DNA of 64,000 nt from Eretmocerus hayati (lineage: Eukaryota > Arthropoda > Insecta > Hymenoptera > Aphelinidae). The position numbers were made by a program, and so were the translations under genes. The stretch spans positions 65,998,186 to 66,062,185 of the forward strand of contig CM056743.1 of NCBI GenBank assembly GCA_029851415.1. The letters run 5' to 3'. Positions 9,080 to 19,069 of the stretch are shown here, in pieces. Every line of letters begins with the position of its first letter. Position 1 is the stretch's first letter. A model generated the notes under the pieces. That model was not told where the DNA came from. It saw only the letters and a list, made by a program, of their open reading frames with translations, and searched no databases.

Positions 9080-9514
9080 ATGGTTTTTGGAATTCGATAC
9101 GAAGGTAAGAGGTTCATGGGTTCAAACTTTTTCATTTAAGTTAATCTCATGTTGTCTCTTTTAGGGCATTTAGAAATATCAGAAGCAATACGACTCAAAA
9201 AGCAGAAGGACTACCTCGCAGCTTTTAATCTTTTTTTGATGATAGAATCTAACTTAGATACTAGCTTTGACTTTTGTTTAGTTTTTACTGCAACTAGTTC
9301 CTATTATGAGAAAACGAATTATTTCAAGAAGTTACAAGATAGTCCATGGGAATTGGACTATCTTCCAATTAAATAAACTAAATTCCATCCGGATCGAAAT
9401 ACTATGTATTATATAAAAGGGGACATTATTAAAATCGTACATTTCATCCATGAATTTAAATATATGATAAAAGAAATGTACCTAGTAGAAGTCAAAATGA
9501 AAAAAGCTGATTAA
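9080..9514 (+). pseudogene. small-ORF paralog 1, with leader exon and intron
   Basis: A short leader exon (ATG 9080 to 9104, MVFGIRYE plus one base) ends at GTAAGA. An intron of 60 nt (9105-9164) ends in TGTCTCTTTTAG. Joined, the frame reads through HLEISEAIRLKKQKDY and on. An in-frame TAA at 9374-9376 interrupts it, after which the same frame carries the family tail (MYYIKGDIIKIVHFI...LVEVKMKK) to 9514. The family tail pattern is W.VD.....F.P....YY..G(D/N)I..I followed by VQ.V.LK. This copy is thus broken by one nonsense change. Function unknown. Confidence 0.6.
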
Positions 9515-9525
9515 TTTTCTTCTAG

Positions 9526-9935
9526 TTCAGTTCTCTGTATTGGAAGGATGCCTTTCCAATATGAAACTATACACTGACGAGAGAATGAGCTATTCCGAAG
9601 CCTTCTACGATTATCTTACGAATCATTCAGAATTCGATGACTCGTGTACTTTTTATTTGAATTATGAAACAAATGTATTTTATTCTTCATTCTATTTTGA
9701 TAGAGTACTATTAGCTTCGAGCAATTATGAAATTCATTGTTCAAGGCGATATGTTGCTAGCATAGTGGGTCCTTATTATTTCGAAGGAAATATTCATAAA
9801 ATGTTTGATTTTATATCATTTTATGGTTTTTGCTTTGAGCGCGCGCAATTGGTAGACCTAAAAGTGAAATATTTTTCTAGACCAATTGAAAATCCTTGTG
9901 AGATTGCTGAACGCTCAAATGGATTTCAACGATGA
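9526..9935 (+). CDS. small-ORF paralog 2
   Basis: A 3' splice-like site (AATTTTCTTCTAG) ends at 9525, and the following frame is open to 9935. The first ATG in that frame is at 9561. The family tail is visible as VGPYYFEGNIHKMFDFISF and AQLVDLKVKYF. The frame then runs about 17 residues past the point where paralog 3 begins, in a different frame. This is the most divergent member. It has no signal peptide, catalytic motif or recognised domain. Confidence 0.5.
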
Positions 9936-10245
9936 GAAACATGGCTCTCTTGAACCAGTCTTCGATAAATTTGAACGTTTTGAGTTGAACTTAGATGACA
10001 GAGTAATATTTTCCTTAGTTTTTGGGACAAATTATTATTGGACTTCGGAAAATTATGATTTTCAAATGTTGAGAAACAGTGGATGGATAGTAGATGAAGA
10101 TAACTCATTTCGTCCAAAATTTGCATCCACATTCTATTATCGAGGATCTTTAAAAGAAATTGTAAAAATTTTGCGAGGAAATTTCCACTGCATGACATTT
10201 ATTCAAGTTGTAAAACTAAAACCTAACCATTTACAGAGCAAATGA
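9881..10245 (+). CDS. small-ORF paralog 3
   Basis: The frame opens at a 3' splice-like site (ATATTTTTCTAG, ending 9880) and runs to a TGA at 10243-10245. The first ATG is at 9919 (MDFNDEKH). The family tail is clear: NSGWIVDEDNSFRPKF, STFYYRGSLKEIVKIL and IQVVKLKP. The N-terminal half is acidic and aromatic-rich. It overlaps both neighbours and ends in ATGA shared with the start of paralog 4. Intact ORF, no recognised family. Confidence 0.6.
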
Positions 10246-10601
10246 AAATCGTGCGTCGTATTGCAGAATACATTGAGTCGTACTTCATTAACAGCAACTT
10301 TCAACTAGAAGATATATTTACAGAGTATGAGCAAAACAAATCATGTTTCGACTCAAGCAAAATAATAACAATGATATACAATAAACATCCATGGGCTTAC
10401 CATAATAACCCTCTGCAAGAACTTAGAAATAGTTGTTTGGAAGTTGATCCAAATGATTCAAACTTTAACTCGGATTTATATGCAATCTACTATGCTAGAG
10501 GAAATATTCATGGAATTATAGCTATACTTGATCAGGATATGCCTTGTATTTTAAATGTGCAATTTGTGAAACTGAGAGCAAAACAAAATTTTGACAGGTG
10601 A
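10237..10601 (+). CDS. small-ORF paralog 4
   Basis: A splice-like acceptor (AACCATTTACAG) ends at 10236. The ATG at 10242 gives 119 residues. Family features are NSCLEVDPNDSNFNSDL, AIYYARGNIHGIIAIL and NVQFVKLRAK. The start overlaps the paralog 3 stop as ATGA. The body has no membrane segment or known domain. The stop at 10599-10601 lies inside the region where paralog 5 begins. Confidence 0.6.
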
Positions 10602-10926
10602 AAGAGAGATAATGAGGGCACAGCTACAAGATGGGAATTTTAATAGTATTTTAGAGTTGATCAGAGATGGAGAAATGAAATTCACATATATTCATTCAAT
10701 AATTTTTAATGTCGAAAGGACTGGAAAAACTGGTAAAAAATTTCGTAAATTCAGAAAAAGTAAATGGAAAGTTGATCGAAATGCATGTGAATACAATAGT
10801 TTGATTTCAAAAGATTATTACCGAAAAGGTGACATATATCAAATATTATCATTTTTAGAAAAATATAGAGATCGTATAACGAATGTGCAATTAGTTCACT
10901 TGCGACCTAGATTAAGAATAGTATAA
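10598..10926 (+). CDS. small-ORF paralog 5
   Basis: An acceptor-like TTTTGACAG ends at 10597. The first ATG in frame is at 10612 (MRAQLQDGNF), and the stop is at 10924-10926. Family tail: KSKWKVDRNACEYNSLI, DYYRKGDIYQILSFL and NVQLVHLRPR. This member is notably basic (KTGKKFRKFRKSKWK). The ORF is intact and slightly shorter than the others. No recognised domain. Confidence 0.6.
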
Positions 10927-10971
10927 GCTATTGACACTGAATAGGTAAGAGTATGCTGATTTTTTCAACAG

Positions 10972-11306
10972 GTCAAAAAGAAATGTTGAAGGAGATGTTC
11001 AATTGTCGAGAATTCTATTACACTTACTGTCTTATGTCATGGGAGATTGGACATATTTTCGTACATTCATTTGTTTTTAATGTCAAGCGTAACTGTAAGA
11101 ATATTAGTTTTGAGAAATTGAAAGATAGTATTTGGACAGTTGATACGTCAAAATGTAGTTTCAATCCTCTAATCTCATGCGATTATTTCATAAGAGGAGA
11201 TATAGGTGATGTCTTGAAGGGGCTATTTGACAACTTTAATATCACCAAGAACCCTCAAATCGTACAACTGAAATTAGATATACCAGAGATTAGATTTAAT
11301 GTATAA
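10972..11306 (+). CDS. small-ORF paralog 6
   Basis: A strong acceptor-like CTGATTTTTTCAACAG ends at 10971. A GTAAGAG donor-like sequence lies only about 28 nt upstream (10944-10950), resembling the donor of the leader intron. The ATG at 10953 or 10983 could also start the frame. Family tail: DSIWTVDTSKCSFNPLI, CDYFIRGDIGDVLKGLF and PQIVQLKLD. Intact ORF ending at 11306, overlapping the start of paralog 7 by 8 nt. Function unknown. Confidence 0.6.
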
Positions 11307-11329
11307 AATCTGTAAATCTTTCATTCCAG

Positions 11330-11652
11330 AACAATTACAAGCGATTAAATCAGTCCTCGTCGAGTCGAACGAAGAGCACTCAAAGCTCTGGAAAAATTTC
11401 AAGAAATTGAAAGGAAAATGGATAAATACTATTATTTCTTCTATCATTTTTGAGAGTAACTGCGCATTCCCTATGTTCCTTGATTTTTCAACTAGTAAAT
11501 TGATTGTAGATAGAGATAAATGTGAATTCAACCCATCTTGTTCAATTTCTCATTACTATCAAGGTAATGTTGAAGAAATCATAACTTTTCTACATATATA
11601 TCGCTCTTATATCCAGGATGTACAAATTGTTGTATTAAAGAATAGAAAATAA
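11330..11652 (+). CDS. small-ORF paralog 7
   Basis: An acceptor-like AAATCTTTCATTCCAG ends at 11329. The frame is also open from an ATG at 11299. Family tail: TSKLIVDRDKCEFNPSC, SHYYQGNVEEIITFL and DVQIVVLKNRK. The stop at 11650-11652 is embedded in AATAAATAAA, so this is the last member, with its own polyadenylation signal. Intact, no recognised domain. Confidence 0.6.
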
Positions 11653-11657
11653 ATAAA
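11648..11657 (+). terminator. overlapping AATAAA signals after the paralog array
   Basis: Two overlapping AATAAA hexamers (11648-11653 and 11652-11657) cover the stop of paralog 7. No other AATAAA is evident inside the array, so transcripts of the whole array could share this 3' end. Confidence 0.5.
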
Positions 11658-11659
11658 AA

Positions 11660-12370
11660 TAACTCTTCGGAGGAGTCAGAATATATATGATATGTATGAG
11701 AAATGGAAAACAGGTTGGGCTCCACGGGATGCAGCGATGGAGGGGCTGCTCCATCTAAAAACCAAAAAAATGTATCTAGCTTTGATTATATGTGCTTGCT
11801 TTAAAATTCAATAAACTTATATATCTATATATCTACACCTCAGTTGTTTGTTATTAATCAATCCTTCCCATAAAGCTAGATTTTCAAAGTTGAAAAAAAA
11901 AATTTGCCGGAACTCGGGAACGAATTCGTGATTAACCAACTGCTTCAAGCTGCTCAAATTTCATTAGCTCAATCGCTGCATGAAGTAAGAAAAAAAGATC
12001 GCGCAGCAATAAGTAAGACCGCGCGCTAATCGCGCGCGTGTATCGTAACAAGTCTCCATTCACATCTCGAGAAAACGAATTTCCGTGTGCATACAGAGGT
12101 GAAGATCGCACAGTGCATTCACCGTATGCTAATCGAGACCGCGCGCTGATCGCGCGCGTAATCTGCAATTAACACGCACTAAAGTACGCCGGCCAAAGAA
12201 AATCCGGTTCTTTGCGCGCACTGATATAACTTACACAGAAGCACCAGAGCCAACCAGCTTGCGTGTCGGTGAGATGTAAATATACGTTTACCGAATTTCA
12301 GTCAATATTGTGATTTAATAAAAAATAAAAAATGTGACTAGGAAAGGGGCTTAACCTTGGACTTTTCAAG
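11660..12370. other. noncoding flank with GC-rich near-palindromes
   Basis: No gene is seen. Two similar blocks, ACCGCGCGCTAATCGCGCGC at about 12,019 and its GA variant at about 12,144, form imperfect palindromes about 125 bp apart. The right end of the Polinton should be somewhere here, but its TIR cannot be checked without the left end. Confidence 0.4.
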
Positions 12371-12720
12371 CCAGGTAGTCGCACATGATCATCTGGGAGA
12401 GCTTGCAAGCTCTGTGTAGTGGGGGTAGTGGCTTTGTCCTTGAAAATTTCTTAAGGTTAAAACCAGGTAGCCGAAGACGATGTCTAGGATGGTCTTCTTC
12501 TGGGAGAGCTTGCAAGCTCTCTGTAGTGGGGGTAGAACCTAGTGAAAATCGGGGCGGCTTTGTCCTACCTTGTCTCAAGGTTAGAGCCAGGTAGCCGAAG
12601 ATGATGTCTAGGATGGTCTTCTTCTGGGAGAGCTTGCAAGCTCTCTGTAGTGGGGGTAGAACCTAGTGCCAATCGGGCTGGTAGCGGCTTTGTCCTATCT
12701 ACTAGCGGAGGGTAGACTTG
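12371..12720. repeat. three tandem units with GAGAGCTTGCAAGCTC palindrome
   Basis: Units begin with CCAGGTAG at 12,371, 12,463 and 12,587. Each carries GGGAGAGCTTGCAAGCTCT, with a perfect GAGCTTGCAAGCTC palindrome, followed by GTAGTGGGGGTAG. The second and third share long identical tracts (GATGTCTAGGATGGTCTTCT). Short ORFs here are repeat artefacts. Confidence 0.8.
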
Positions 12721-12729
12721 GTTCAGGAC

Positions 12730-13800
12730 CACCGTGGGTCGTATAAAGTCCTTTGGATTGATTGGCATTGCATAGAGTCCAATGTCACTTTTCACCATTG
12801 GAAGCGATTGGCCAATACACTATTATTCCGTTTGCGTTACCAAGTAATGCAAGAGATGAATAGCCGTAAAGGCGAGTGAATAATATCGCGGAGTGAGCGG
12901 CTTGGCGATTGAAATTGATTGAAGGCGATCGAATAGCATGGACTATGTCGGATGGATTTGATTGGTCGTATGAACTCATTTAATTTGATTCCTATTGCAT
13001 GGAATTTAATGTCGGTTTTGACCATTGGGAGCATTTTACCGATAGCGGTTGTATTCTGTTCGTAGCATTTCGCATTTCAGGGAGTGGATAACCTCATAGG
13101 TGATTGGATAATATTGTGAAGGTCTCATCAGCGATTGAAACCGATTGAAGTCGATTGGATCGAACGTGCTCTATGTTGATTGGATATAATTGGTCGTCAT
13201 ATATACTCATTTTGGTCGATTTCAGTTGCACGTGGTTCAATGTCTTCTTCCACCATCGGAAGCAACTGGCCTATACCACCATCATTCCGTTCGCGTCATC
13301 AAGTAATGGAAGAAACGAATAGCCGTATAGGCGGTTGAATAATATTGCGGAGTTAGTGACTTGGCGATGGAAACCGATTAAAGTCAATTGAATAGAACAT
13401 GGATTATGTTAGATGGATATGATTGGTCGTATGAACTTATTTAGGGTGATTCCTGCTGTATGAAGTTCAATGTCACGTTCAACCATTGAAAGCGATTGGC
13501 CAATTGAGCGACATCTTTCTGTTAGCAACATTCGGTAATGCATGAATCGAATAGTCCTGCAGGCGATTGAATAATATTGAGGAGTAAGCGACTTTGTGAC
13601 TGAAACCGATTAAAGCCGATTGAAACGAACTTGGTTCATGTCTATTGAATATCATGGGTCTGGTGAACTTTTTTGGGATGTTTGCATCATTGGAAGCGAT
13701 TGACCATAAGTAGGATCATTCCGTTCATGATATTTTGTGACGCAAGAGATGAATGGTCTCACGGACGATCGACGTCGATTGGTCCCGATTCAGTTAGTTG
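12730..13800. repeat. diverged satellite, about 230-bp unit, five copies
   Basis: Equivalent points (GGAAGCGATTGGCC or variants) fall at 12,804, 13,031, 13,262, 13,492 and 13,696, giving steps of 227, 231, 230 and 204 bp. Shared blocks include GATGAATAGCC, GGCGATTGAATAATATTG, GAAACCGATTGAAG and TTGGTCGTATGAACT. Copies differ substantially, so this is an old array. Confidence 0.8.
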
Positions 13801-13874
13801 TAGTAGAGCACATTGAATCACATTCAACTAGCCCACGTTGATCTGATGCGTGTTATTGTCTAAATCTAACATGA

Positions 13875-13947
13875 GCAGAAAGGTCGAGTGGTCAACGTCA
13901 CTGTCCCGTAATCCGGAGTGCGCAGGTTCAAACCCCGTTAGAGAAAG
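13875..13947 (+). repeat. tRNA-like Pol III module (degenerate)
   Basis: AGGTCGAGTGGTCAACG resembles an internal A box and GGTTCAAACCC a B box, spaced as in a tRNA gene. The acceptor stem does not close well, so this is more likely a tRNA-derived SINE head or pseudogene than a working tRNA. Confidence 0.35.
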
Positions 13948-15108
13948 GAATTGATCATCGATTCTTCCATCAATGAATAATAATCGAATGATTACATTCC
14001 ATTCAGAATAAATATCTCCGTGAATATCTGATGATTAGAGATTGTTCCGAAAAATCGATCTTGTATATAAATTAATATTGATAAATAAGTTATATAATAT
14101 GAATATGATCACTCGTGAGCATACTAACCGGATTCAAAATCAGAATCAAATATGAAAACAATTTTTTTTCGATTCAATAGAACGTACGCTTCTAGATCCG
14201 ATTCGATCCAATCATTCACTAATAGAACAACGGTTGGTTAGCTCCAGTTGACAGTCATTGATGCATCGGCGAGGGACCCATATCATCCGCAATTGGAGAC
14301 GATTGGATGACCATTCACTAATTCCTGAATTCCTTCTAGGAACGATTGGTTCATGTTTTCCAATTGGAACCAATTGGGGAAGATTAAATCCAATTAACTA
14401 AACTCCGTCTGTGCCATTGAAATACACTGATTCTCCATCCTAACGATCGATTGAAACCAATTAAGAACCGTAGCGCAACTGAGGGAGTGTATGGAAGGAG
14501 GGCCTAATTATAAAATGGCCATTTCGTGAAAAACGATAGAAACTAACTGTATCTTGCCCGTGGCATAATTCGATGCGCGGACGTGGCTTATTTCGAAGAT
14601 TATGACATCCTCGGAATTACCGAACAGAAATTGGAAGGTTGCTGCCGATTTTGAGAGGTATGCAACCATTCGAAAAAGTGTAATTAGGCTCTTTTTCCCA
14701 AAACTGGGTCAATTTTTGGGACAATCACTCTACTAAAAGTTCAAAAACGATGCAAATCGAGTTCAATGATCTCCAGCATATCTATGGGTATGTTACATAA
14801 GATATCTGATTGCGATTGAACGTCTCAATGCATTTTCATTGATTCTGCACAAGAAGGATGGTCCCATTGAGTGTGTGTAACTGAGGTCACTCAATATTCA
14901 CTTAGCAAGCATGAAGATACATTTTTTGAAGGCCGAAGAACATGATTTGATAGCCAGGATTGGTAGAAAAGAGATATGGAGGCCATGAGCAATTTTTAAA
15001 AAATTTTCCATGAAAAATTAGGCCCTCTTCACTAATAATCCACCACTTAGGCCCTTTATCCCGATATTGATAGTGGAGTTAGGTCCTTTTGAATGAGTTT
15101 CTCCGGTG
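13948..15108. other. noncoding, AT-rich with scattered satellite fragments
   Basis: No supported gene. The part at 14,280-14,480 repeats AATTGGAACCAATT-like words related to the neighbouring satellites. Isolated GGGCCTAA or TTAGGCCC words appear at about 14,505, 14,685, 15,010, 15,050 and 15,080 and lead into the minisatellite. Confidence 0.5.
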
Positions 15109-15270
15109 ACTTAGGCTCTTTTCACCAATATTGTTGCACTTAGGCCCTTTCTACCAATATTGTTGCACTGAGGTCCTTTTTACCAATATTGTTGAACTTA
15201 GGCCCTTTTTACCAATAATCTTGGACTTAGGCCCTTTTTACCAATACTCTTCCACTTAAGCCCTTTCTTT
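15109..15270. repeat. 29-bp minisatellite with ACTTAGGCCC core
   Basis: Six units, each ACTTAGGCCCTTTTTACC followed by AATATTGTTGC or variants. The core word starts at 15,109, 15,138, 15,167, 15,196, 15,225 and 15,254, an exact 29-bp step. Confidence 0.9.
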
Positions 15271-16009
15271 CTATATTGATCGAGAGGTTCTTTCGAGGAA
15301 TCTTCACGGCCTTGATTGCTTCCTCGGTACCTGTCTCCGCGATAAGTCTCCTTCATACCGTGAGAGTATCTCTCATGGTGAGCGCAACATTTTTTTCTCT
15401 GTTTTCGAAGTACCAGTGATGTATATTCGTTCGGATGTAGATTTTGTGAATGTGCTAATACGCAGGTCTCACACATCAACATTCACAGGATTCTTCTTCC
15501 ATTACTTGAGTAAATCTTTCTCTCCTTTACTGAAAGACGTTCAAAATATTGGTCAAAGGCTCCGTACAGTGCAAAAGGGAAGTTGATTGAGCCGGCTGTC
15601 TCAGCTGGATTCACGGTTCAGTAGAAATATTCAAGAAAATCCGAAAAAAATTCAGTTTCCCCCGCCGAAAAAATGATTTAGTGAGGAATCCAACCTATTG
15701 AAACTGTGATTCGATTAATATAGGTATATCCAATCCTGATATTGGTAAGGAATGTCACCGGATTATTTTGACTATACTTCCTGACTCACACGCATAAATC
15801 GATGTAAGTTAAGGATGGGACCTAATGATCAATAATGAACGAACATCATTTGAATCAGCATCCGAACTCTATCTGCATATTTATTGGATACAAAATGAAA
15901 CAAACTCCGGATCATGCATTTTTGGAATCGAATAGGGAAGCCAAATAGATCAGAGGCGTACTGCTTGTTCGAAATGAAGAAACAGTAAAATATCTATGCA
16001 AAGAGTCGA
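15271..16009. other. noncoding spacer between two minisatellites
   Basis: No supported gene. A 94-codon minus-strand frame (15,198-15,482) runs into the minisatellite and has no family features. The rest is unique AT-rich DNA. Confidence 0.5.
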
Positions 16010-16166
16010 ATTCCCATCATATAATATAGAAAGGGGCCTAACTCCCATCGTATAATCGATAAAAGGGCCTAACTCCCATCATATGATCGACAAAAGAGCC
16101 TAATTCCCATCATCTAATCGACAAAAGGGCCCTACTCCCATCACACAATCGACAAAAGGGCCTAAT
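16010..16166. repeat. 31-bp minisatellite with GGGCCTAACTCCCATC core
   Basis: The core starts at 16,034, 16,065, 16,096 and onward with an exact 31-bp step, about five units. Each unit ends ATAATCGACAAAA or variants. The core carries GGGCCTAA, the reverse complement of the core of the 29-bp minisatellite. Confidence 0.88.
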
Positions 16167-16395
16167 GGATGTTAGGCTTTTTATCAAATACGTAAGAGGG
16201 CCTAAGAGCCATTCGGCCCTTTTATCGGATACGTAGAAGGGCCCTAATGGCTCTTAGGCCCTTTTCCCGATCTATGAGGTCTTCAAAGTCTATAAAAGAA
16301 CGAGTTTCATGGGGTGATAGATCATGATTCAGAGGTCAAAAAAGCAAGTGTCCGGAAAAAGGGCCTAAGCGCCATTAGGCCCTTCTTCCATGCAC
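16167..16395. repeat. inverted GGGCCTAA/TTAGGCCC clusters
   Basis: AGGGCCTAAGAGCCATT is followed by ATGGCTCTTAGGCCCTTTT, and AAAAGGGCCTAAGCGCCATT by AGGCCCTTCTT, forming short stem-loops of the same motif found in both minisatellites. Confidence 0.75.
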
Positions 16396-16405
16396 CCCCT
16401 CAATT

Positions 16406-16783
16406 GTACACTCGGCGGTAGTTGATTCTTTCCGAGCATGCGACCGCCTGCCCCGACGACAACGTTTCATTGTGGATGAGGTTTTTGATGCGCGTGCGCA
16501 GTGGCAGTAGTTTTCTCACGACCAGACCAGACCAGACGATGCAGCAGATGTTTCGGTGTTGTCCAAGTGTGTCCAGGTCAAGTTTTCGCAACGCAGCGAA
16601 TGATTTTCCGCCCTCCGAGTTCTCCGGGTGTAGACAGGGCGAACACCACAACATCGGCTGCGTCGTCTGGTCTGAAAATTAAGGCCACTGCGCGCGCGAA
16701 TCAAAGATCGCATCCACAACGAAACGTTGCCGTCGGGGCAGGCGGTCGCACGCTCGGAAAGAATCAACTACCGCCAAGTGTAC
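16406..16783. mobile_element. 378-bp TIR element (MITE/foldback)
   Basis: The left arm begins GTACACTCGGCGGTAGTTGA and the right arm ends with its near reverse complement (CTACCGCCAAGTGTAC). Arms extend about 140 bp at roughly 85-90 percent identity by eye, down to GATGCAGCAGATGT against ACATCGGCTGCGTC. The interior has no transposase. Short ORFs on both strands are arm artefacts. Confidence 0.8.
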
Positions 16784-16914
16784 TTGTAGCCACTCAAGGC
16801 AATTGAAGGAATATTCAATAACTCCTATTTCTCGCTTGGGTCCGCTTGATTTCTATAGCTTTACGTAGAGTCGATTGGCAGAATTAGATCCAATTGATTG
16901 AATTTCATACGCGA

Positions 16915-17990
16915 TTTAGTCCGGCTCTATTCACTCTGAATCCGTCATCAGATCCACGAAAAGGAGTCCTATCCGTCCCAAACCCGGAAGTCATCGTTGG
17001 CCTTTTGCTGGCAATGCGGATCAATGTGACTGCAATTCAGCAGCTTCCGCGACTATATCCGGTTCAATCCGCTTTGAATCTGATGGTCGGCCAGACCCTC
17101 TATATTTCTATCCGCTGCAATATGAAAGAACAATATCGAACCGTAAGAAGCCAATCCGGATCAAAACAATTTGAATCTGCGAGTCTCGGCGACTGAATCC
17201 GGCTCTAACCGCTCTAAATCCGTCATCCTATCTACGAACAGGTTTTCTATCCGTCCCAATCAGGAGAATCGTCGATGTCCTGTCAATCTGGATCAATATA
17301 ACTCCTATCCGGCAACTTCCGCGATTCTTTACGGTTTAATCCGTTCTGAATCTGACGGTCAACCAGACTCCCTATATCCCTATCCGCTGCAAGATAAAGA
17401 AACGGTATTGAACCGTAGCAACCCAGTCCGGATCGAAACAGTTTGAATCCGCAGGTTCCAGCGATTGAATCTCGCTCTATCCGCTCTGAACCCGTCATCA
17501 GATCCACGAACAGGATTCCTATCCGTCCCAATCAGGAGAATCCTTGTTGTAAGTTTGCTGCCAACCCGGATCAATATAATTCCCATCCGGCAGGTTCCGC
17601 GACTCTATCCGGTTCAATCCGATTTGAATCTCCCGGTCAACCAGACCCGCTATATTTCTATCCGCTGCAATATGGAAGGACGATAATGAATCGTCACAAG
17701 ACAACCTGGATCGAAACGATTTGAATCCGTAGGTCTCAGCGATCGAATCTGGCTCTATCCGCTCTGAATCTGTCATCAGATCCACAAACATTCCTATCCG
17801 TGCCCATTAGGACAGTCGTTGTGCGTTTGCTGTTAATTTGGATCGATATAACTCCTATCTGGCAACTTCCGCGATTCTTCACGGTTCAATTCGCTTTGAA
17901 TCTGACGGTCAAATAGACTATCAAGATCTCTATCTACGGCAATATGGGGGAATGATATTGAACCACGATCGTATACACTGGTCTTACAAC
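16915..17990. repeat. satellite, about 276-bp unit, four copies
   Basis: The block (C/T)CGGCTCTA...CTCTGAATCCGTCATCAG recurs at 16,921, 17,199, 17,471 and 17,749 (steps 278, 272, 278). Each unit also has CCTATCCGTCCCAATCAGGA, TCTATCCGCTGCAATATG and CCGGATCGAAACAATTTGAA. The overlapping open frames in this interval follow the repeat and are not genes. Confidence 0.88.
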
Positions 17991-18350
17991 TCCCGTGGTG
18001 GGGGTAGGTCCACTATTGAGGCGGCGTGAGCTTCTTCTTTTCGCCACCTCGCGTCTCTACTTATTCTTCGAGACCGGACTGAGCGCGTGCGCGCGGAAGA
18101 GGAAAGCGTCTGTTGTTATTTGCGAAGCAGCTACACCGACAGCTCGGGCCGACTTTCACACGGTTTTTACGTAACCTTGTTCTGATGCGATATTATGACG
18201 AGCCCCGGTTTGATTGATAGTGGAAACTTCCATCAATGGATGCGGGGGCTCGTGTGCTAATCTTTTTAATCGCTGGGCGCCCGATAATCTTGAGCCTCGA
18301 CCGGGGCCAACAAGTTAAGTAGCGGTTTTGTGGAATTTGAAGATATATCC
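17991..18350. other. noncoding stretch with a GAGCCCC hairpin
   Basis: No gene seen. GACGAGCCCCGGTTTG with GATAGTGGAAACTTCCATCA and GGGGGCTCGTG forms nested inverted repeats at about 18,197-18,255. Confidence 0.4.
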
Positions 18351-18353
18351 AGC

Positions 18354-18428
18354 CGTGGTTCAGTGGTTAGCGTGCTCAGCCACCTTTTGCACGCTCTGAT
18401 CCGGGTTCAAATCCCGGTCGGGGTGATT
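18354..18428 (+). repeat. tRNA-like Pol III module
   Basis: TGGTTCAGTGGTTAGCGTG matches an A box, and a perfect 5-bp T stem (CCGGG/CCCGG) encloses the B-box-like loop TTCAAAT. A T5 run follows at about 18,426. The acceptor stem pairs only partly. Best read as a tRNA-derived SINE head or tRNA pseudogene. Confidence 0.45.
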
Positions 18429-18633
18429 TTTCTTCCGTCTTCAATGCAGCTGACGAATGAGAGCCCATCAAGAATCGGTAGATTATTCTTTTCGTTCTCT
18501 TTCGGAATACAGGATCTTTCATAGAATGCTGACGTTTTCTTCGAATTGATTCAATCAACGTTAATAACTTATCTTTACTGAACTTGATCCATTTTTTGAC
18601 GAATTAGTTGGGACACACTTCACTCAAAAGCGG

Positions 18634-19068
18634 AGAATCGTTCAAAATATGAATGGAATATAACTGTTTTCGAATCAACAGAACATTACAATCTTCGCGT
18701 TTCACAGTTCTGTCGACCTACCGAAAATCTTTGCGCATCACCACTTTTAGTAATAACAATTTTTCGGTCGTTAGTCATGGATTTTTCTGTGATTTTGGGT
18801 ACTTATAGCATATTCGCAAGTAGCGCGTCAATTTCACAATGATGACTATCGTTGCTTGAAAACTGTGCTCGCTATCTCTTTTCATTATATACAATATGAA
18901 CCCGAAATCACAGAAGAATCCATGTTTATCAACCGAAAATTTGTTGAAACTAAAAATAATGACTCGCAAAGATTTTTGGGAAGCCGACAGAACTGTGAAA
19001 CGTGAGGATTATAATGTCCTGTTCATTCGAAACCAATCATATTCTATTCATGTTTTGAACAGTTCTCA
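18634..19068. mobile_element. 435-bp palindromic (foldback) element
   Basis: GAGAATCGTTCAAAATATGA on the left pairs with TTCATGTTTTGAACAGTTCTC-type sequence on the right. Arms of about 170 bp include TTTCACAGTTCTGTCG and GGATTTTTCTGTGATTTTGG, each with its complement on the other side, leaving a loop of about 90 bp. No coding capacity. Confidence 0.75.
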
Positions 19069-19069
19069 T

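Larger units (their letters stand above)
1..11670. mobile_element. Polinton/Maverick (adintovirus-like) element, left end outside the window
   Basis: A contiguous block combines the Polinton hallmarks: polymerase B C-terminus, retrovirus-type integrase with chromodomain, double-jelly-roll-like major capsid remnant, penton-like minor capsid, adenain-like protease, A32/FtsK-like packaging ATPase, and a PLA2-like protein. Minus-strand genes run from 5,313 down to 262, and plus-strand genes from 5,408 up to 11,652. Several genes are broken by single-base changes in A runs or by in-frame stops, so this copy is decayed as a virus. I could not locate a terminal inverted repeat; the partner would lie left of the window. 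The right boundary is set only by the last gene and its AATAAA signals. Confidence 0.88.

Noticed and set aside
8784..9080. 98-codon frame between the coiled-coil gene and the leader exon
   Set aside because: Hydrophobic without a clear membrane topology or family, and it ends exactly at the leader ATG; more likely the 5' flank of the array.
16894..17791. Six or more frames of 64-100 codons over the 276-bp satellite
   Set aside because: They repeat with the satellite period and occur on both strands, so they reflect repeat composition.
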